Assembly (NCBI GenBank): GCA_945878795.1 | Contig: CAMDWF010000030.1 | Location: 1 to 13,106, forward strand | From: Synechococcus sp. UW140 | GTDB lineage: Bacteria; Cyanobacteriota; Cyanobacteriia; PCC-6307; Cyanobiaceae | Length of the DNA stretch: 13,106 nucleotides | Reading direction: 5' to 3' | Part shown: positions 1-8,669 of the stretch, piece by piece | Position numbering within the stretch: position 1 is the stretch's first letter | Layout of the letters: the number at the start of each line of letters is the position of its first letter | Notes under the pieces: model-generated | The model's input: only the letters and a program-made list of their open reading frames with translations | The model's database searches: none | What the model was told of the DNA's origin: nothing | Position numbers and translations under genes: made by a program

Positions 1-76
1 GCGCCTCGGTTCCGTACAGCTCAAGGAACTGCGACAATGACATTCCAGGCTGGAACTGGATCCGGTTCATTGGCAT
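1..76 (-). CDS. IS1595-family transposase, N-terminal fragment (gene runs off the window)
   Basis: Twenty-five codons are visible, beginning MPMNRIQFQPG and continuing MSLSQFLELYGTEA. I recognise this as the start typical of IS1595-family transposases, in which the NRIQFQPG..L..FL..YGTE stretch precedes a Cys-rich zinc-ribbon (CPxC) domain and then the DDE-type catalytic core. Both of those would lie beyond base 1. Two in-frame ATGs exist, at 76 and 70; the first is used. The frame stays open upstream of the ATG for about 20 codons, but that part looks like leader rather than protein. It is probably the mobile enzyme of the element whose end is seen here. Completeness cannot be judged. Confidence 0.6.
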   Translation of the reverse strand, partial: MPMNRIQFQPGMSLSQFLELYGTEA

Positions 77-139
77 GGAATCGGTCTTGGTACGTGTGTA
101 CCAATCTAGCCTGAAGGGGCGGTCGCGGAGCTTGCTACC
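1..139 (-). mobile_element. End of an IS1595-like insertion sequence, truncated by the window edge
   Basis: The transposase start and about 60 bases of leader abut a broken gene. The inner limit is placed near 139 because the neighbouring methyltransferase-like frame loses similarity to its family there. The exact terminal inverted repeat cannot be defined because the other end of the element lies outside the window. The IS1595 assignment rests only on the transposase N terminus. Confidence 0.55.
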
Positions 140-308
140 TAATCAAGAGAACTGTTGCTGGATCGGGAACAAGTTGCTTGGCAACCGCAACTTTGTAAGC
201 TTGTAGATAGCGAGTATTGGAGTCAAAAAAGGCATGTTGATTAGATGTAACTTTGGAATATGTCTCTGCAAGGTTGTCGAATTGGGTTCTGACTCGTTCG
301 TAATCCAT
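135..308 (-). pseudogene. SAM-dependent methyltransferase, N-terminal fragment cut off by the insertion sequence
   Basis: An ATG at 308 opens a 57-codon frame starting MDYERVRTQFDNLAETYS. Its FD.LAE.Y pattern is common at the start of class I methyltransferases. The frame reaches ...VPDPATVLL and then runs into a stop after two odd codons. In intact relatives the stretch P.TVLD(I/V)GCGTG is the SAM-binding loop, so the break falls right where the loop should begin, and the adjoining DNA reads as the leader of the IS1595-type transposase. The start lies only 5 bases after the GtrA stop, so the two genes were probably co-transcribed. This membrane-protein/methyltransferase pairing would fit modification of a lipid-linked sugar or surface polymer, but that is inference. 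The product as it stands cannot bind SAM. The family call is moderate because only about 55 residues remain. Confidence 0.55.
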
Positions 309-313
309 CCAGG

Positions 314-742
314 TCAGCGCGACTGATTTAATTTAGCATGATAAGAGGATTTCCTGTCGCCGTCTGGGAAAACGAGGCGAGATTGCAGTGCATAGCTAAC
401 AAATGCGTAGCTGAGAATCGCGAGCGCCTGGGCAATGAAGGCCGCTAAAAATTTTAGAGCATAGCTGAGTACAAGCTGGTTGACCAAAAAGCTAATCACC
501 GCTACGCAGCCAAAGATTCCAAAGCTCCGCCTGGAGACTGACGCTGTGAAAGTATAGCGAGCATGTAGAAAGTAGCCCGCTATGCCTCCAATGACGTAGC
601 CTATGAAATTTGAAATTCTTGGATTGCTTGTAAGTGCTTGTAGGCTAAAGATGGCAAGCGTGCCGATGATGGTATTGAGGCCGCCCGCAATGGTGAATCG
701 TCCTAGGCGCTGAAGTTGTTTTATAGGGCTACTTTCTAGCAT
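314..742 (-). CDS. GtrA-family four-helix membrane protein
   Basis: The product is 142 aa, a normal length for the GtrA family of small inner-membrane proteins. These are thought to help move or position lipid-linked sugars (undecaprenyl-phosphate glucose in the phage GtrA case) for surface polysaccharide or O-antigen modification. Four hydrophobic helices are visible at about residues 13-34, 44-61, 75-94 and 98-118. The family-like motif N-FIGY-(6)-Y-(2)-H-RYTF lies at 45-65, between helices 2 and 3. The frame is open further upstream to 967, but that longer start lies inside the tkt terminator hairpin and adds a non-membrane Arg/Ser-rich stretch, so the ATG at 742 is chosen. The gene is AT-richer than the core genes to its right and sits with a methyltransferase fragment and an insertion sequence, which suggests horizontal acquisition. 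The partner glycosyltransferase is not visible. Confidence 0.8.
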   Translation of the reverse strand: MLESSPIKQLQRLGRFTIAGGLNTIIGTLAIFSLQALTSNPRISNFIGYVIGGIAGYFLHARYTFTASVSRRSFGIFGCVAVISFLVNQLVLSYALKFLAAFIAQALAILSYAFVSYALQSRLVFPDGDRKSSYHAKLNQSR

Positions 743-935
743 GGCCTTTGGCTTTGCTGTTGGTTCGGGTAAGTAGTGTAGGTGGCTCCTCCCGCCCTTG
801 CCGCCAAAAGATACGTTGTGGCTGCTTGGCTTGAGATCTTGGGGAAGTGGTTGGCTTGGTCGAGTTGCCCCATCAATCGAGGCGCATATCGAGGCTTGTC
901 TGCGGGAAACCCCTTTGCTTCGCTGTTGAACGATC

Positions 936-966
936 TGCAAAACAAATGCCCCACCTGGGTGGGGCA
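936..966 (-). terminator. Rho-independent terminator of tkt
   Basis: Read on the minus strand, TGCCCCACC-CA-GGTGGGGCA forms a perfect 9-bp stem (947-966) followed by the T-rich run ATTTGTTTTG. It starts 25 bases past the tkt stop codon and would end the acpP-fabF-tkt transcript, separating it from the GtrA gene. Confidence 0.85.
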
Positions 967-991
967 CCGTTGTAGTGGACCTTGGCTGTGA

Positions 992-2998
992 TCACCCCAG
1001 CGCCTTCGCCTTCGCCACCACGTTGTCGATGGTAAAGCCGAACTTCTCCAGGCACACCGGGCCGGGGGCGGAGGCGCCGAAGCGGTCGATCGACACGGTG
1101 TCGCCATCGAAGCCGGTGTACTTGTGCCAGCCGAAGGAGCTGGAGGCTTCCACCACCAAGCGCTTGCGCACGGCGGCCGGCAGCACAGATTCGCGGTAGG
1201 CGGCATCCTGCTCATCGAACAGTTCGACGCAGGGGATCGACACCACCCGCACGTTCTTGCCTTCGGCGCGCAGCACGGCGGCCGCCTTGGTGGCCAGTTC
1301 CAGCTCGGTGCCGGTGCCGATCAGGATCAGCTCCGGGGTGCCGTTGCTGTCTTCCAGGACGTAACCCCCCTTGGCCACGGCGGCGGCGCTGGAGCCGGCT
1401 TGATTGGCCATCGCCTGGCGGCTGAGCGCCAGCACCGTTGGACGCTTGCGATTGCTCACCGCGACCTGGTAGGCACCACTGGTTTCGTTGCCGTCACCGG
1501 GGCGAATCACCAATAGGTTGGGGATGGCGCGGAGGTTGGCCAGGGTCTCAATCGGTTGGTGGGTGGGACCGTCTTCACCGAGACCGATCGAGTCGTGGGT
1601 GAGCACATAGATCACGCCCAGTTCGGAAAGGGCGGATAGGCGCATGGCCCCGATCATGTAACCGGCAAAGACGAGGAAGGTGCCCCCGTAGGGAACCAGG
1701 CCACTGTCGTGATAAGCGATGCCATTAAGGATCGCGGCCATGGCGTGTTCACGAACCCCGAAGTGCAGGTAGCGGTTGGATTCGCTGCCTTTTTGGAAGC
1801 TCTTTTCTCCCTTGATGTCCGTCAGGTTGGAGTGGGTGAGGTCGGCGGAACCGCCGATGAGTTCGGGCAGCCGTGGACCGATGGCATTCAGGCAGTTGAA
1901 GGAATGCTGCCGGGTAGCCAGGCCTTTGTCCGCCGGGGTGTAATGGGGAAGGTCGGCATCCCAACCCTGGGGCAGCTCGCCACGCAACATCCGCTCAAAC
2001 AGGGCGGCTTCGGATGCGTACTGACTGCGATAGGAAGCAAGGGTGGAGTTCCATTCCGTTTCGGCAGTCTCGCCACGCCCAAGGGCCTGACGCCAATGGT
2101 CATAGGCTGCCTGGGGCACTTCAAAGGGCCCGTAATTCCATTCAAGCGCTTGGCGGGTCAGTTCGGCTTCGTCCGCACCCAGGGCGGCACCATGGACACC
2201 AGCCGTGTTGGCTTTGTTTGGTGAGCCGTAGCCGATTGTGGTGGTGATCTTGATCAGGCTTGGTTTGTCGCTGACAGCTTTGGCGGCCGCAATCGCCTTG
2301 GCAATGCCGTCAACATCGGTGTTGCCCTCAGCAACATGCTGGACGTGCCAGCCGTAGGCCTCATAGCGCTTTAATACGTCTTCAGTAAAGGAAACTGAGG
2401 TGTCCCCATCAATGGTGATGTGGTTGTCGTCATAGAGGGCAATGAGCTTGCCCAGGCCAAGGTGGCCGGCTAAAGAGGCCGCTTCGGAGGAGATACCTTC
2501 TTGGTTGCAACCATCACCCATCAACACATAGGTGTAGTGGTCGACAAGGTTGAGGCCAGGCCGGTTGAACTTGGCTGCTAAATGGGCTTCGGCGATGGCC
2601 AAGCCCACGGCGTTAGCAATGCCCTGACCTAAAGGCCCGGTGGTCACTTCAACCCCGGGGGTCTCAAAGGTTTCGGGGTGGCCTGGGGTTTTTGAACCCC
2701 ACTGGCGGAACTGTTTGATGTCTTCAATCGTCACCGAGTCATAGCCGGTGAGGTGAAGTAAGGCGTAAAGAAGCATGCAGCCGTGGCCGGCGGACAGCAC
2801 AAAACGATCACGGTTGAACCACTTGGGGTTCTTTGGGTTATGGCGCAGAATCTTGTCCCAGAGGGCGAATGCCATGGGGGCTGTGCCCATGGGCAGACCC
2901 GGGTGGCCAGAGTTGGATTTGTTAATCGCGTCGACCGCCAAAAAGCGGATGCTGTTGATGCAAAGGCTCTCGACCGAAGTGGTGGTGGCTACGACCAT
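992..2998 (-). CDS. tkt: Transketolase
   Basis: The enzyme is a 668-aa thiamine-diphosphate-dependent transketolase, a normal full length. It moves two-carbon ketol units between sugar phosphates in the Calvin cycle and the pentose phosphate pathway, in the cytoplasm. Visible marks: GHPGLPMG at 31-38 with a catalytic His; the GHG segment at 71; TGPLGQG at 120; the cofactor motif GDGCNQEG at 161-168, followed by DDNHITIDG at 190; the pyrimidine-domain segment GVREHAM at 414-420; HDSIGLGEDGPTHQP at 468-482; and the C-terminal domain, ending in KAKALG. The ATG at 2998 begins just before the conserved SLCINSIRFLAVDAI stretch. The gene lies 83 bases after fabF on the same strand and ends at a clear terminator. 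In picocyanobacteria as I recall them, thiC often follows tkt; here a GtrA gene does. Confidence 0.97.
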   Translation of the reverse strand: MVVATTTSVESLCINSIRFLAVDAINKSNSGHPGLPMGTAPMAFALWDKILRHNPKNPKWFNRDRFVLSAGHGCMLLYALLHLTGYDSVTIEDIKQFRQWGSKTPGHPETFETPGVEVTTGPLGQGIANAVGLAIAEAHLAAKFNRPGLNLVDHYTYVLMGDGCNQEGISSEAASLAGHLGLGKLIALYDDNHITIDGDTSVSFTEDVLKRYEAYGWHVQHVAEGNTDVDGIAKAIAAAKAVSDKPSLIKITTTIGYGSPNKANTAGVHGAALGADEAELTRQALEWNYGPFEVPQAAYDHWRQALGRGETAETEWNSTLASYRSQYASEAALFERMLRGELPQGWDADLPHYTPADKGLATRQHSFNCLNAIGPRLPELIGGSADLTHSNLTDIKGEKSFQKGSESNRYLHFGVREHAMAAILNGIAYHDSGLVPYGGTFLVFAGYMIGAMRLSALSELGVIYVLTHDSIGLGEDGPTHQPIETLANLRAIPNLLVIRPGDGNETSGAYQVAVSNRKRPTVLALSRQAMANQAGSSAAAVAKGGYVLEDSNGTPELILIGTGTELELATKAAAVLRAEGKNVRVVSIPCVELFDEQDAAYRESVLPAAVRKRLVVEASSSFGWHKYTGFDGDTVSIDRFGASAPGPVCLEKFGFTIDNVVAKAKALG

Positions 2999-3081
2999 GG
3001 CGGAACGCGGTAGGGGGGAGAAGTGACTTGGAAACGGAAGACTTCCGACGGAACTGGGCGTGACCCGCGAGGGGCCATTGC

Positions 3082-4329
3082 TCAGGGGAAGCGCCGGAAC
3101 GCTAGGCAGACGTTGTGACCGCCAAACCCGAAGGAATTGGAGAGTACGACGTTCACTGTGTGGTCGCGGGCCACATTAGGTACCACATCCAGATCACAGG
3201 CTGGATCTGGGGTGTGGTAATTAATCGTAGGCGGCACCAGGTTGTGGCCGATGACTAGGACGGAGGCTACGGCTTCAATGCCGCCACTCCCGCCGAGCAG
3301 ATGGCCGGTCATCGACTTGGTGGAACTGACCGGAATCTGATGGGCCCGATCTCCCAGGGCTGATTTGATGGCAGCGGTTTCGTTGCTGTCGTTGGCCTGG
3401 GTGCTGGTGCCGTGGGCATTGACGTAATCCACGTCCTCGGGCTGCAGGCCGGCATCGACCAGGGTCAGGCGCATGGCTTCGGCACCGCCCACGCCACCGG
3501 GAGACGGAGAGGTGATGTGGTGGGCATCACAGGTGGTGCCATAGCCCACGATTTCAGCCAGGGGTGTGGCCCCTCGGGCCAAGGCATGGTCAAGGCTTTC
3601 AATCACCAGCATGCCAGCCCCCTCGCCAATCACAAAGCCATTGCGCTCCAAATCGAATGGGCGACTGGCGGTCGCCGGATCGTCATTGCGGAACGAGAGG
3701 GCCTTGGCGCTGGCGAAGGCCGCCACCCCAAGCGGCGTGATCGCCGATTCGGCGCCGCCGCAGATCATGACATCAGCCAGACCAAGCTGGATCTGGCGAT
3801 AAGCGTCGCCGATGGCATTGGAGCCGGCGGCGCAGGCGGTGGCCACCGCACTGCTGGGACCACGGGCGCCCAGGGCAATCGCCGTCAGTCCGGTGGCCAT
3901 GTTGGGAATCATCATGGGCACGCAGAACGGGGTGACCCGATCGGGCCCGCGGTCGTTAAGCACTTGGGCCTGGGTCTCCATCATCAGCAGACCGCCCACG
4001 CCCGAACCAATCGAGACACCGACCCGATTGCGGTTGCTGTCATCGATGCTGAGAGCTGCATGCTGAACCGCCTGCTTGGCGGCCACGACCCCGAACTGAC
4101 AAAACCGATCCCAGCGCTTGGCTTCTTTGGGTTCAAGCCAGCCCGCTGGGTTGAAGTCTTTGACCTCGGCCGCGAAACGACAGGCGTGCCGAGACGCATC
4201 AAAAAGGGTGATAGCGGCCACCCCATTACGACCGCTGCGCAATCCTTCCCAGTACTGGGCCACATCGTTGCCGATCGGCGTGACCGCTCCCAGACCGGTG
4301 ACCACGACGCGGCGGAGTGCCTCCACCAT
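3082..4329 (-). CDS. fabF: Beta-ketoacyl-[acyl-carrier-protein] synthase II
   Basis: The 415-aa enzyme condenses malonyl-ACP with an acyl-ACP in type II fatty-acid elongation. The thiolase-fold protein shows the N-terminal RRVVVTGLGAVTPIGND, the nucleophile Cys166 in ATACAAGSNAIG, the catalytic His306 in NAHGTST, Lys338 in SSTKSMTGH and the second catalytic His343, and the C-terminal NSFGFGGHN. This Cys-His-His triad marks KAS I/II; the length and sequence fit FabF. The start at 4329 lies only 6 bases after the acpP stop, so the carrier protein and the enzyme that uses it are made from one transcript. All expected active-site residues are present. Confidence 0.97.
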   Translation of the reverse strand: MVEALRRVVVTGLGAVTPIGNDVAQYWEGLRSGRNGVAAITLFDASRHACRFAAEVKDFNPAGWLEPKEAKRWDRFCQFGVVAAKQAVQHAALSIDDSNRNRVGVSIGSGVGGLLMMETQAQVLNDRGPDRVTPFCVPMMIPNMATGLTAIALGARGPSSAVATACAAGSNAIGDAYRQIQLGLADVMICGGAESAITPLGVAAFASAKALSFRNDDPATASRPFDLERNGFVIGEGAGMLVIESLDHALARGATPLAEIVGYGTTCDAHHITSPSPGGVGGAEAMRLTLVDAGLQPEDVDYVNAHGTSTQANDSNETAAIKSALGDRAHQIPVSSTKSMTGHLLGGSGGIEAVASVLVIGHNLVPPTINYHTPDPACDLDVVPNVARDHTVNVVLSNSFGFGGHNVCLAFRRFP

Positions 4330-4335
4330 GGACGA

Positions 4336-4578
4336 TCAGGCCTGTTTCTCGAGGATGTACTTGACGGCATCGCCAACGGTGGTGATGCCTTCTGCGGCCT
4401 CATCGGGAATTTCGATGTCGAATGATTCCTCCAGGGCCATGACCAGCTCGACGGTGTCGAGGGAGTCCGCGCCCAGGTCGTTTTGGAAATTCGATTCGGG
4501 TTTCACCTCAGCGGCATCGACGCTGAGTTGATCGGCAACGATCGAACGGACTTTCTCGAAGATCGCTTCCTGGGACAT
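4336..4578 (-). CDS. acpP: Acyl carrier protein
   Basis: This is an 80-aa acidic protein of standard ACP size. It carries growing acyl chains as thioesters on a 4'-phosphopantetheine arm. The attachment serine is Ser39 in the motif DLGADSLDTVEL, and the acidic helix II that docks FabF and other synthases follows it. The frame is open upstream into the psaC/acpP spacer, but the ATG at 4578 (MSQEAIFEKV) gives the family length. No strong Shine-Dalgarno sequence precedes it. It is the first gene of the acpP-fabF-tkt cluster and is divergent from psaC. Confidence 0.97.
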   Translation of the reverse strand: MSQEAIFEKVRSIVADQLSVDAAEVKPESNFQNDLGADSLDTVELVMALEESFDIEIPDEAAEGITTVGDAVKYILEKQA

Positions 4579-4640
4579 GGCCGCTAGAGACAGTGGGTGG
4601 CATCTTACGGGTCGTCCAGCACCTTCCCCCTGCGCCGTAT

Positions 4641-4680
4641 GAACAAGGGTGACGGGCCGCCCGGCGCGCACCCTTGGTTC
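4641..4680. promoter_or_regulatory. Inverted repeat in the shared psaC/acpP upstream region
   Basis: The arms CAAGGGTG (4644-4651) and CACCCTTG (4669-4676) are perfect reverse complements. They extend to GAAC..AAGGGTG (4641-4680) if one bulged base is allowed. The 17-base spacer itself contains the small palindrome CGGGC-C-GCCCG. It lies between two divergent genes, with no T-run, so an operator or an mRNA leader hairpin is more likely than a terminator. Its function is inferred from position only. Confidence 0.4.
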
Positions 4681-4742
4681 CCGCTCCTGCCGGTACCTTG
4701 ACACCACGCCGTCCGTTCACCGGCCCAGCCGCAACAAGGCCC

Positions 4743-4988
4743 ATGTCTCACGCCGTCAAGATCTACGACACCTGCATCGGCTGCACCCAGTGCGTCCGGG
4801 CCTGCCCCCTCGATGTTCTGGAAATGGTTCCCTGGGACGGCTGCAAGGCTGGCCAGATCGCCTCCTCGCCTCGCACTGAAGATTGTGTCGGTTGCAAGCG
4901 CTGCGAGACCGCTTGCCCAACGGATTTCCTCAGCATCCGCGTCTATCTGGGTGACGAGACCTCCCGTTCCATGGGCCTCGCCTACTGA
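4743..4988 (+). CDS. psaC: Photosystem I iron-sulfur subunit PsaC
   Basis: The 81-aa length and sequence are those of PsaC, the stromal-side subunit of photosystem I. It carries the two 4Fe-4S clusters FA and FB and passes electrons to ferredoxin. Cluster ligands are all present: Cys11, 14, 17 and 21 in [12 protein letters not shown], and Cys48, 51, 54 and 58 in [12 protein letters not shown]. The extra conserved Cys34 and the C-terminal SMGLAY that contacts the PsaA/PsaB core are also present. The frame is open 23 codons further upstream, but the invariant start is [14 protein letters not shown]. The gene is monocistronic, with a terminator 28 bases after its stop and an upstream region shared with acpP. 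Confidence 0.99.
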
Positions 4989-5016
4989 GACCAGCTACTG
5001 GCCGCCATAAGCTCAT

Positions 5017-5040
5017 GCCCGGCCTGTGCCGGGCTTTTTT
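5017..5040 (+). terminator. Rho-independent terminator of psaC
   Basis: A perfect 7-bp GC stem, GCCCGGC-CTGT-GCCGGGC, is followed directly by six Ts. It ends 20 bases before the glmS ATG, so glmS must have a promoter inside or beyond this spacer, or rely on read-through. Confidence 0.92.
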
Positions 5041-5060
5041 GTGGCGCTCCCCCTTCCCCC

Positions 5061-6986
<1,926 letters not shown>

Positions 6987-7018
6987 GGGACAAAGCCTTA
7001 GTGATGGTTCTGGGTACT

Positions 7019-7612
7019 TCAGAGTTCTAGGAGTCCAGGCGGAGGCGTGAGTCCGATCCAGCCTTCCTGGAGGTTGACGAGGGGCACGATCGCCACGACA
7101 AAGGGGATCAACACCCGGCGGCCAGGGGCCAGTTCCACTGCCAACAGATCGTTGCCGCCGTGGATCAGGTCGACTACCCGGCCGATCGGGGCCCCGGGGC
7201 TTGACGCGGGGGCGGCTGCATCGAGCAGGCGCACCTGGAGGCCCACCAGATCGAGCAGGTGGAATTCTCCGGGGGCCAGTTTTGGTCGTTGGCTGGCATC
7301 CACCAGAAACTCTTGGTGGATGAGGGCTTCCGCCGCATCGCGGCTGTTGATGCCGGCCAGGCGCACCGCAAACAGGGATTTGCCTGGCAGTTGGCGTCCT
7401 CCCAGCAGCTCCACGGCCCGGGGCGTGCCCTGGCGGTCCAAGAGCCAGCGCGGGCCTGGTTGGGTGAAGCGCTCGGGGAAGTCACTGCGGGGCAGGATGC
7501 GCAGTTCGCCCGCCAGGCCCTGGGCTGCCACCAGGGTCCCCACCACCAGCAGGGGTTTGCCCTCGGGACTCAGGTGGTCGGCATCGGGGCTGGCGGATGG
7601 GTTGGCGTTCAC
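7019..7612 (-). CDS. rimM: Ribosome maturation factor RimM
   Basis: RimM helps assemble the head of the 30S subunit by binding ribosomal protein S19. The 197-aa product has the N-terminal RimM barrel, VGTLVAAQGLAGELRILPRSDFPERF (residues 23-48), and a C-terminal PRC-type barrel with GEFHLLDLVGLQV, IGRVVDLIHGGNDLLAVE and RRVLIPFV. No ATG lies in the first 60 codons, so the GTG at 7612 is taken as the start. It leaves a short Ser/Pro/Asp-rich leader before the domain, so the true start is somewhat uncertain. It is divergent from ndhS, whose ATG is 113 bases away. Confidence 0.93.
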   Translation of the reverse strand: MNANPSASPDADHLSPEGKPLLVVGTLVAAQGLAGELRILPRSDFPERFTQPGPRWLLDRQGTPRAVELLGGRQLPGKSLFAVRLAGINSRDAAEALIHQEFLVDASQRPKLAPGEFHLLDLVGLQVRLLDAAAPASSPGAPIGRVVDLIHGGNDLLAVELAPGRRVLIPFVVAIVPLVNLQEGWIGLTPPPGLLEL

Positions 7613-7725
7613 GCGCTGGCAAGGGCGGTCAGCCCCCAGTGTGCAGTCCCGGCTTGGCGGGCCAGGCCGCCGATTGCGCTGGCGGTGCCGATAATGGTGA
7701 AGCTGGCCTTGATTCAGGAGCCCCG

Positions 7726-7908
7726 ATGACGTCCCTGCCGATCCTGCCGGGCACCACGGTGGTGGTGAATGATCCGCGCTCGATCTACAACGGCTACAAG
7801 GGCTTTGTGCAGCGCATCAGCGGCAGCCGGGCCGCCGTGCTGTTTGAGGGGGGCAACTGGGACAAGTTGGTCACCCTGCCGCTGCGGACGCTTTTGCAGC
7901 AGGGCTGA
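7726..7908 (+). CDS. ndhS: NAD(P)H-quinone oxidoreductase subunit S
   Basis: The 60-aa protein has the small SH3-like fold of NdhS (DUF3252), a subunit of the cyanobacterial photosynthetic NDH-1 complex. It sits near the electron-input site and is linked to ferredoxin-driven cyclic electron flow. The recognisable core is ILPGTTVVV, then YNGYKGFVQRIS, then AAVLFEGGNWDKLVT. The ATG at 7726 is supported by a purine-rich CAGGAG (7715-7720) five bases upstream. A possible -10 box, GATAAT, lies at 7690-7695 with no clear -35. Its last 38 bases overlap the 3' end of rnc on the other strand. The family call is strong; the exact role in this organism is inferred from relatives. Confidence 0.85.
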   Translation: MTSLPILPGTTVVVNDPRSIYNGYKGFVQRISGSRAAVLFEGGNWDKLVTLPLRTLLQQG

Positions 7909-8635
7909 GCCCCAGGGCGGCCAGGGCGGCGCGGGCCGCCTGCTGCTCGGCCTGGCGGCGGGAGCCGCCCCAGCCTTCGCCCAGGGCCTCACTGCCGAGC
8001 TCCACGCGGCAAAGGAAACGGCGGGGATCGCCATGGAGCCGGCTGCGCTCTTCGCTGTGATATGTCGGCAGGCCGCGGCGCTGGCCCTGGCTCCATTCCT
8101 GCAGGGCCGATTTCCAGTTGTGGCGATGGGGATCGTCCAGCAGTTCGGCGCTGGCCTTTTGCCAGTGGGGGGTGAGCCACTGGAGCACCGGCTCCAGGCC
8201 GCCATCTGAGGCCCCCCAGGCAACGAACAGGCCACCGATCAGGGCTTCGCAGCATTCGGCCAATACGGTGGCGCGACCGGCTCGATCAGCGGCAGCCATG
8301 GCCCCGAGATGCAGCAGGGGTTCGAGGCCGCATTCCAGGGCCAGCTCCCCCAGCCAGCGATCGCTCACCAGTTGGGCCCGCAGGGCGGAGGACTGGCCGA
8401 CGCTGAGTTGGGGGTGGTGCCGGCGCAGGTAGAGGGAGGCGGCGAGGCGCAGCACGGCGTCGCCGAGGAATTCGAGCTGTTCGTGATCGACGGGCCGACC
8501 GGCGGAACGGTGGCTGAGGGCTTCCTCAATGGGGGCGAGGGCGCTGTCGCTGCTGCCGGGTCCAGCCGGCGCCGCCGGGTCCAGGCCGAGCTGGTGCAAT
8601 AGGTGCAGAAGCTGGCGGCGGCGCTGGGGGGTCAT
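7871..8635 (-). CDS. rnc: Ribonuclease III
   Basis: The 254-aa endonuclease cuts double-stranded RNA, maturing rRNA precursors and structured mRNAs. The catalytic domain shows HRSAG (42-46), the signature HEQLEFLGDAVL (51-62) with Glu52, Glu55 and Asp59, then LRAQLVSD and LAECCEALIGGLF (125-137). A C-terminal double-stranded-RNA-binding domain runs from NWKSALQEW (173) to about 242. At the metal-site position that is Asp114 in E. coli this protein has Glu127; Glu130 matches Glu117. The frame stays open upstream through the RNase P RNA gene, so the ATG at 8635, which begins the family-like MTPQRRRQLLHLLHQLG, is chosen. It is 34 bases downstream of rnpB on the same strand and tail-overlaps ndhS. 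Confidence 0.95.
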   Translation of the reverse strand: MTPQRRRQLLHLLHQLGLDPAAPAGPGSSDSALAPIEEALSHRSAGRPVDHEQLEFLGDAVLRLAASLYLRRHHPQLSVGQSSALRAQLVSDRWLGELALECGLEPLLHLGAMAAADRAGRATVLAECCEALIGGLFVAWGASDGGLEPVLQWLTPHWQKASAELLDDPHRHNWKSALQEWSQGQRRGLPTYHSEERSRLHGDPRRFLCRVELGSEALGEGWGGSRRQAEQQAARAALAALGLSPAAKASAAAG

Positions 8636-8669
8636 GGAGGGGGCCGCCGGCGACTGGGGCCAAGGGGGT

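Noticed and set aside
743..967. Upstream extension of the GtrA frame to 217 aa
   Set aside because: The longer start falls inside the tkt terminator hairpin, and the extra 75 residues are not part of the GtrA family.
3412..4425. A 337-codon plus-strand open frame opposite fabF and acpP
   Set aside because: It spans two well-identified genes on the other strand and has antisense-type composition with no recognisable motif.
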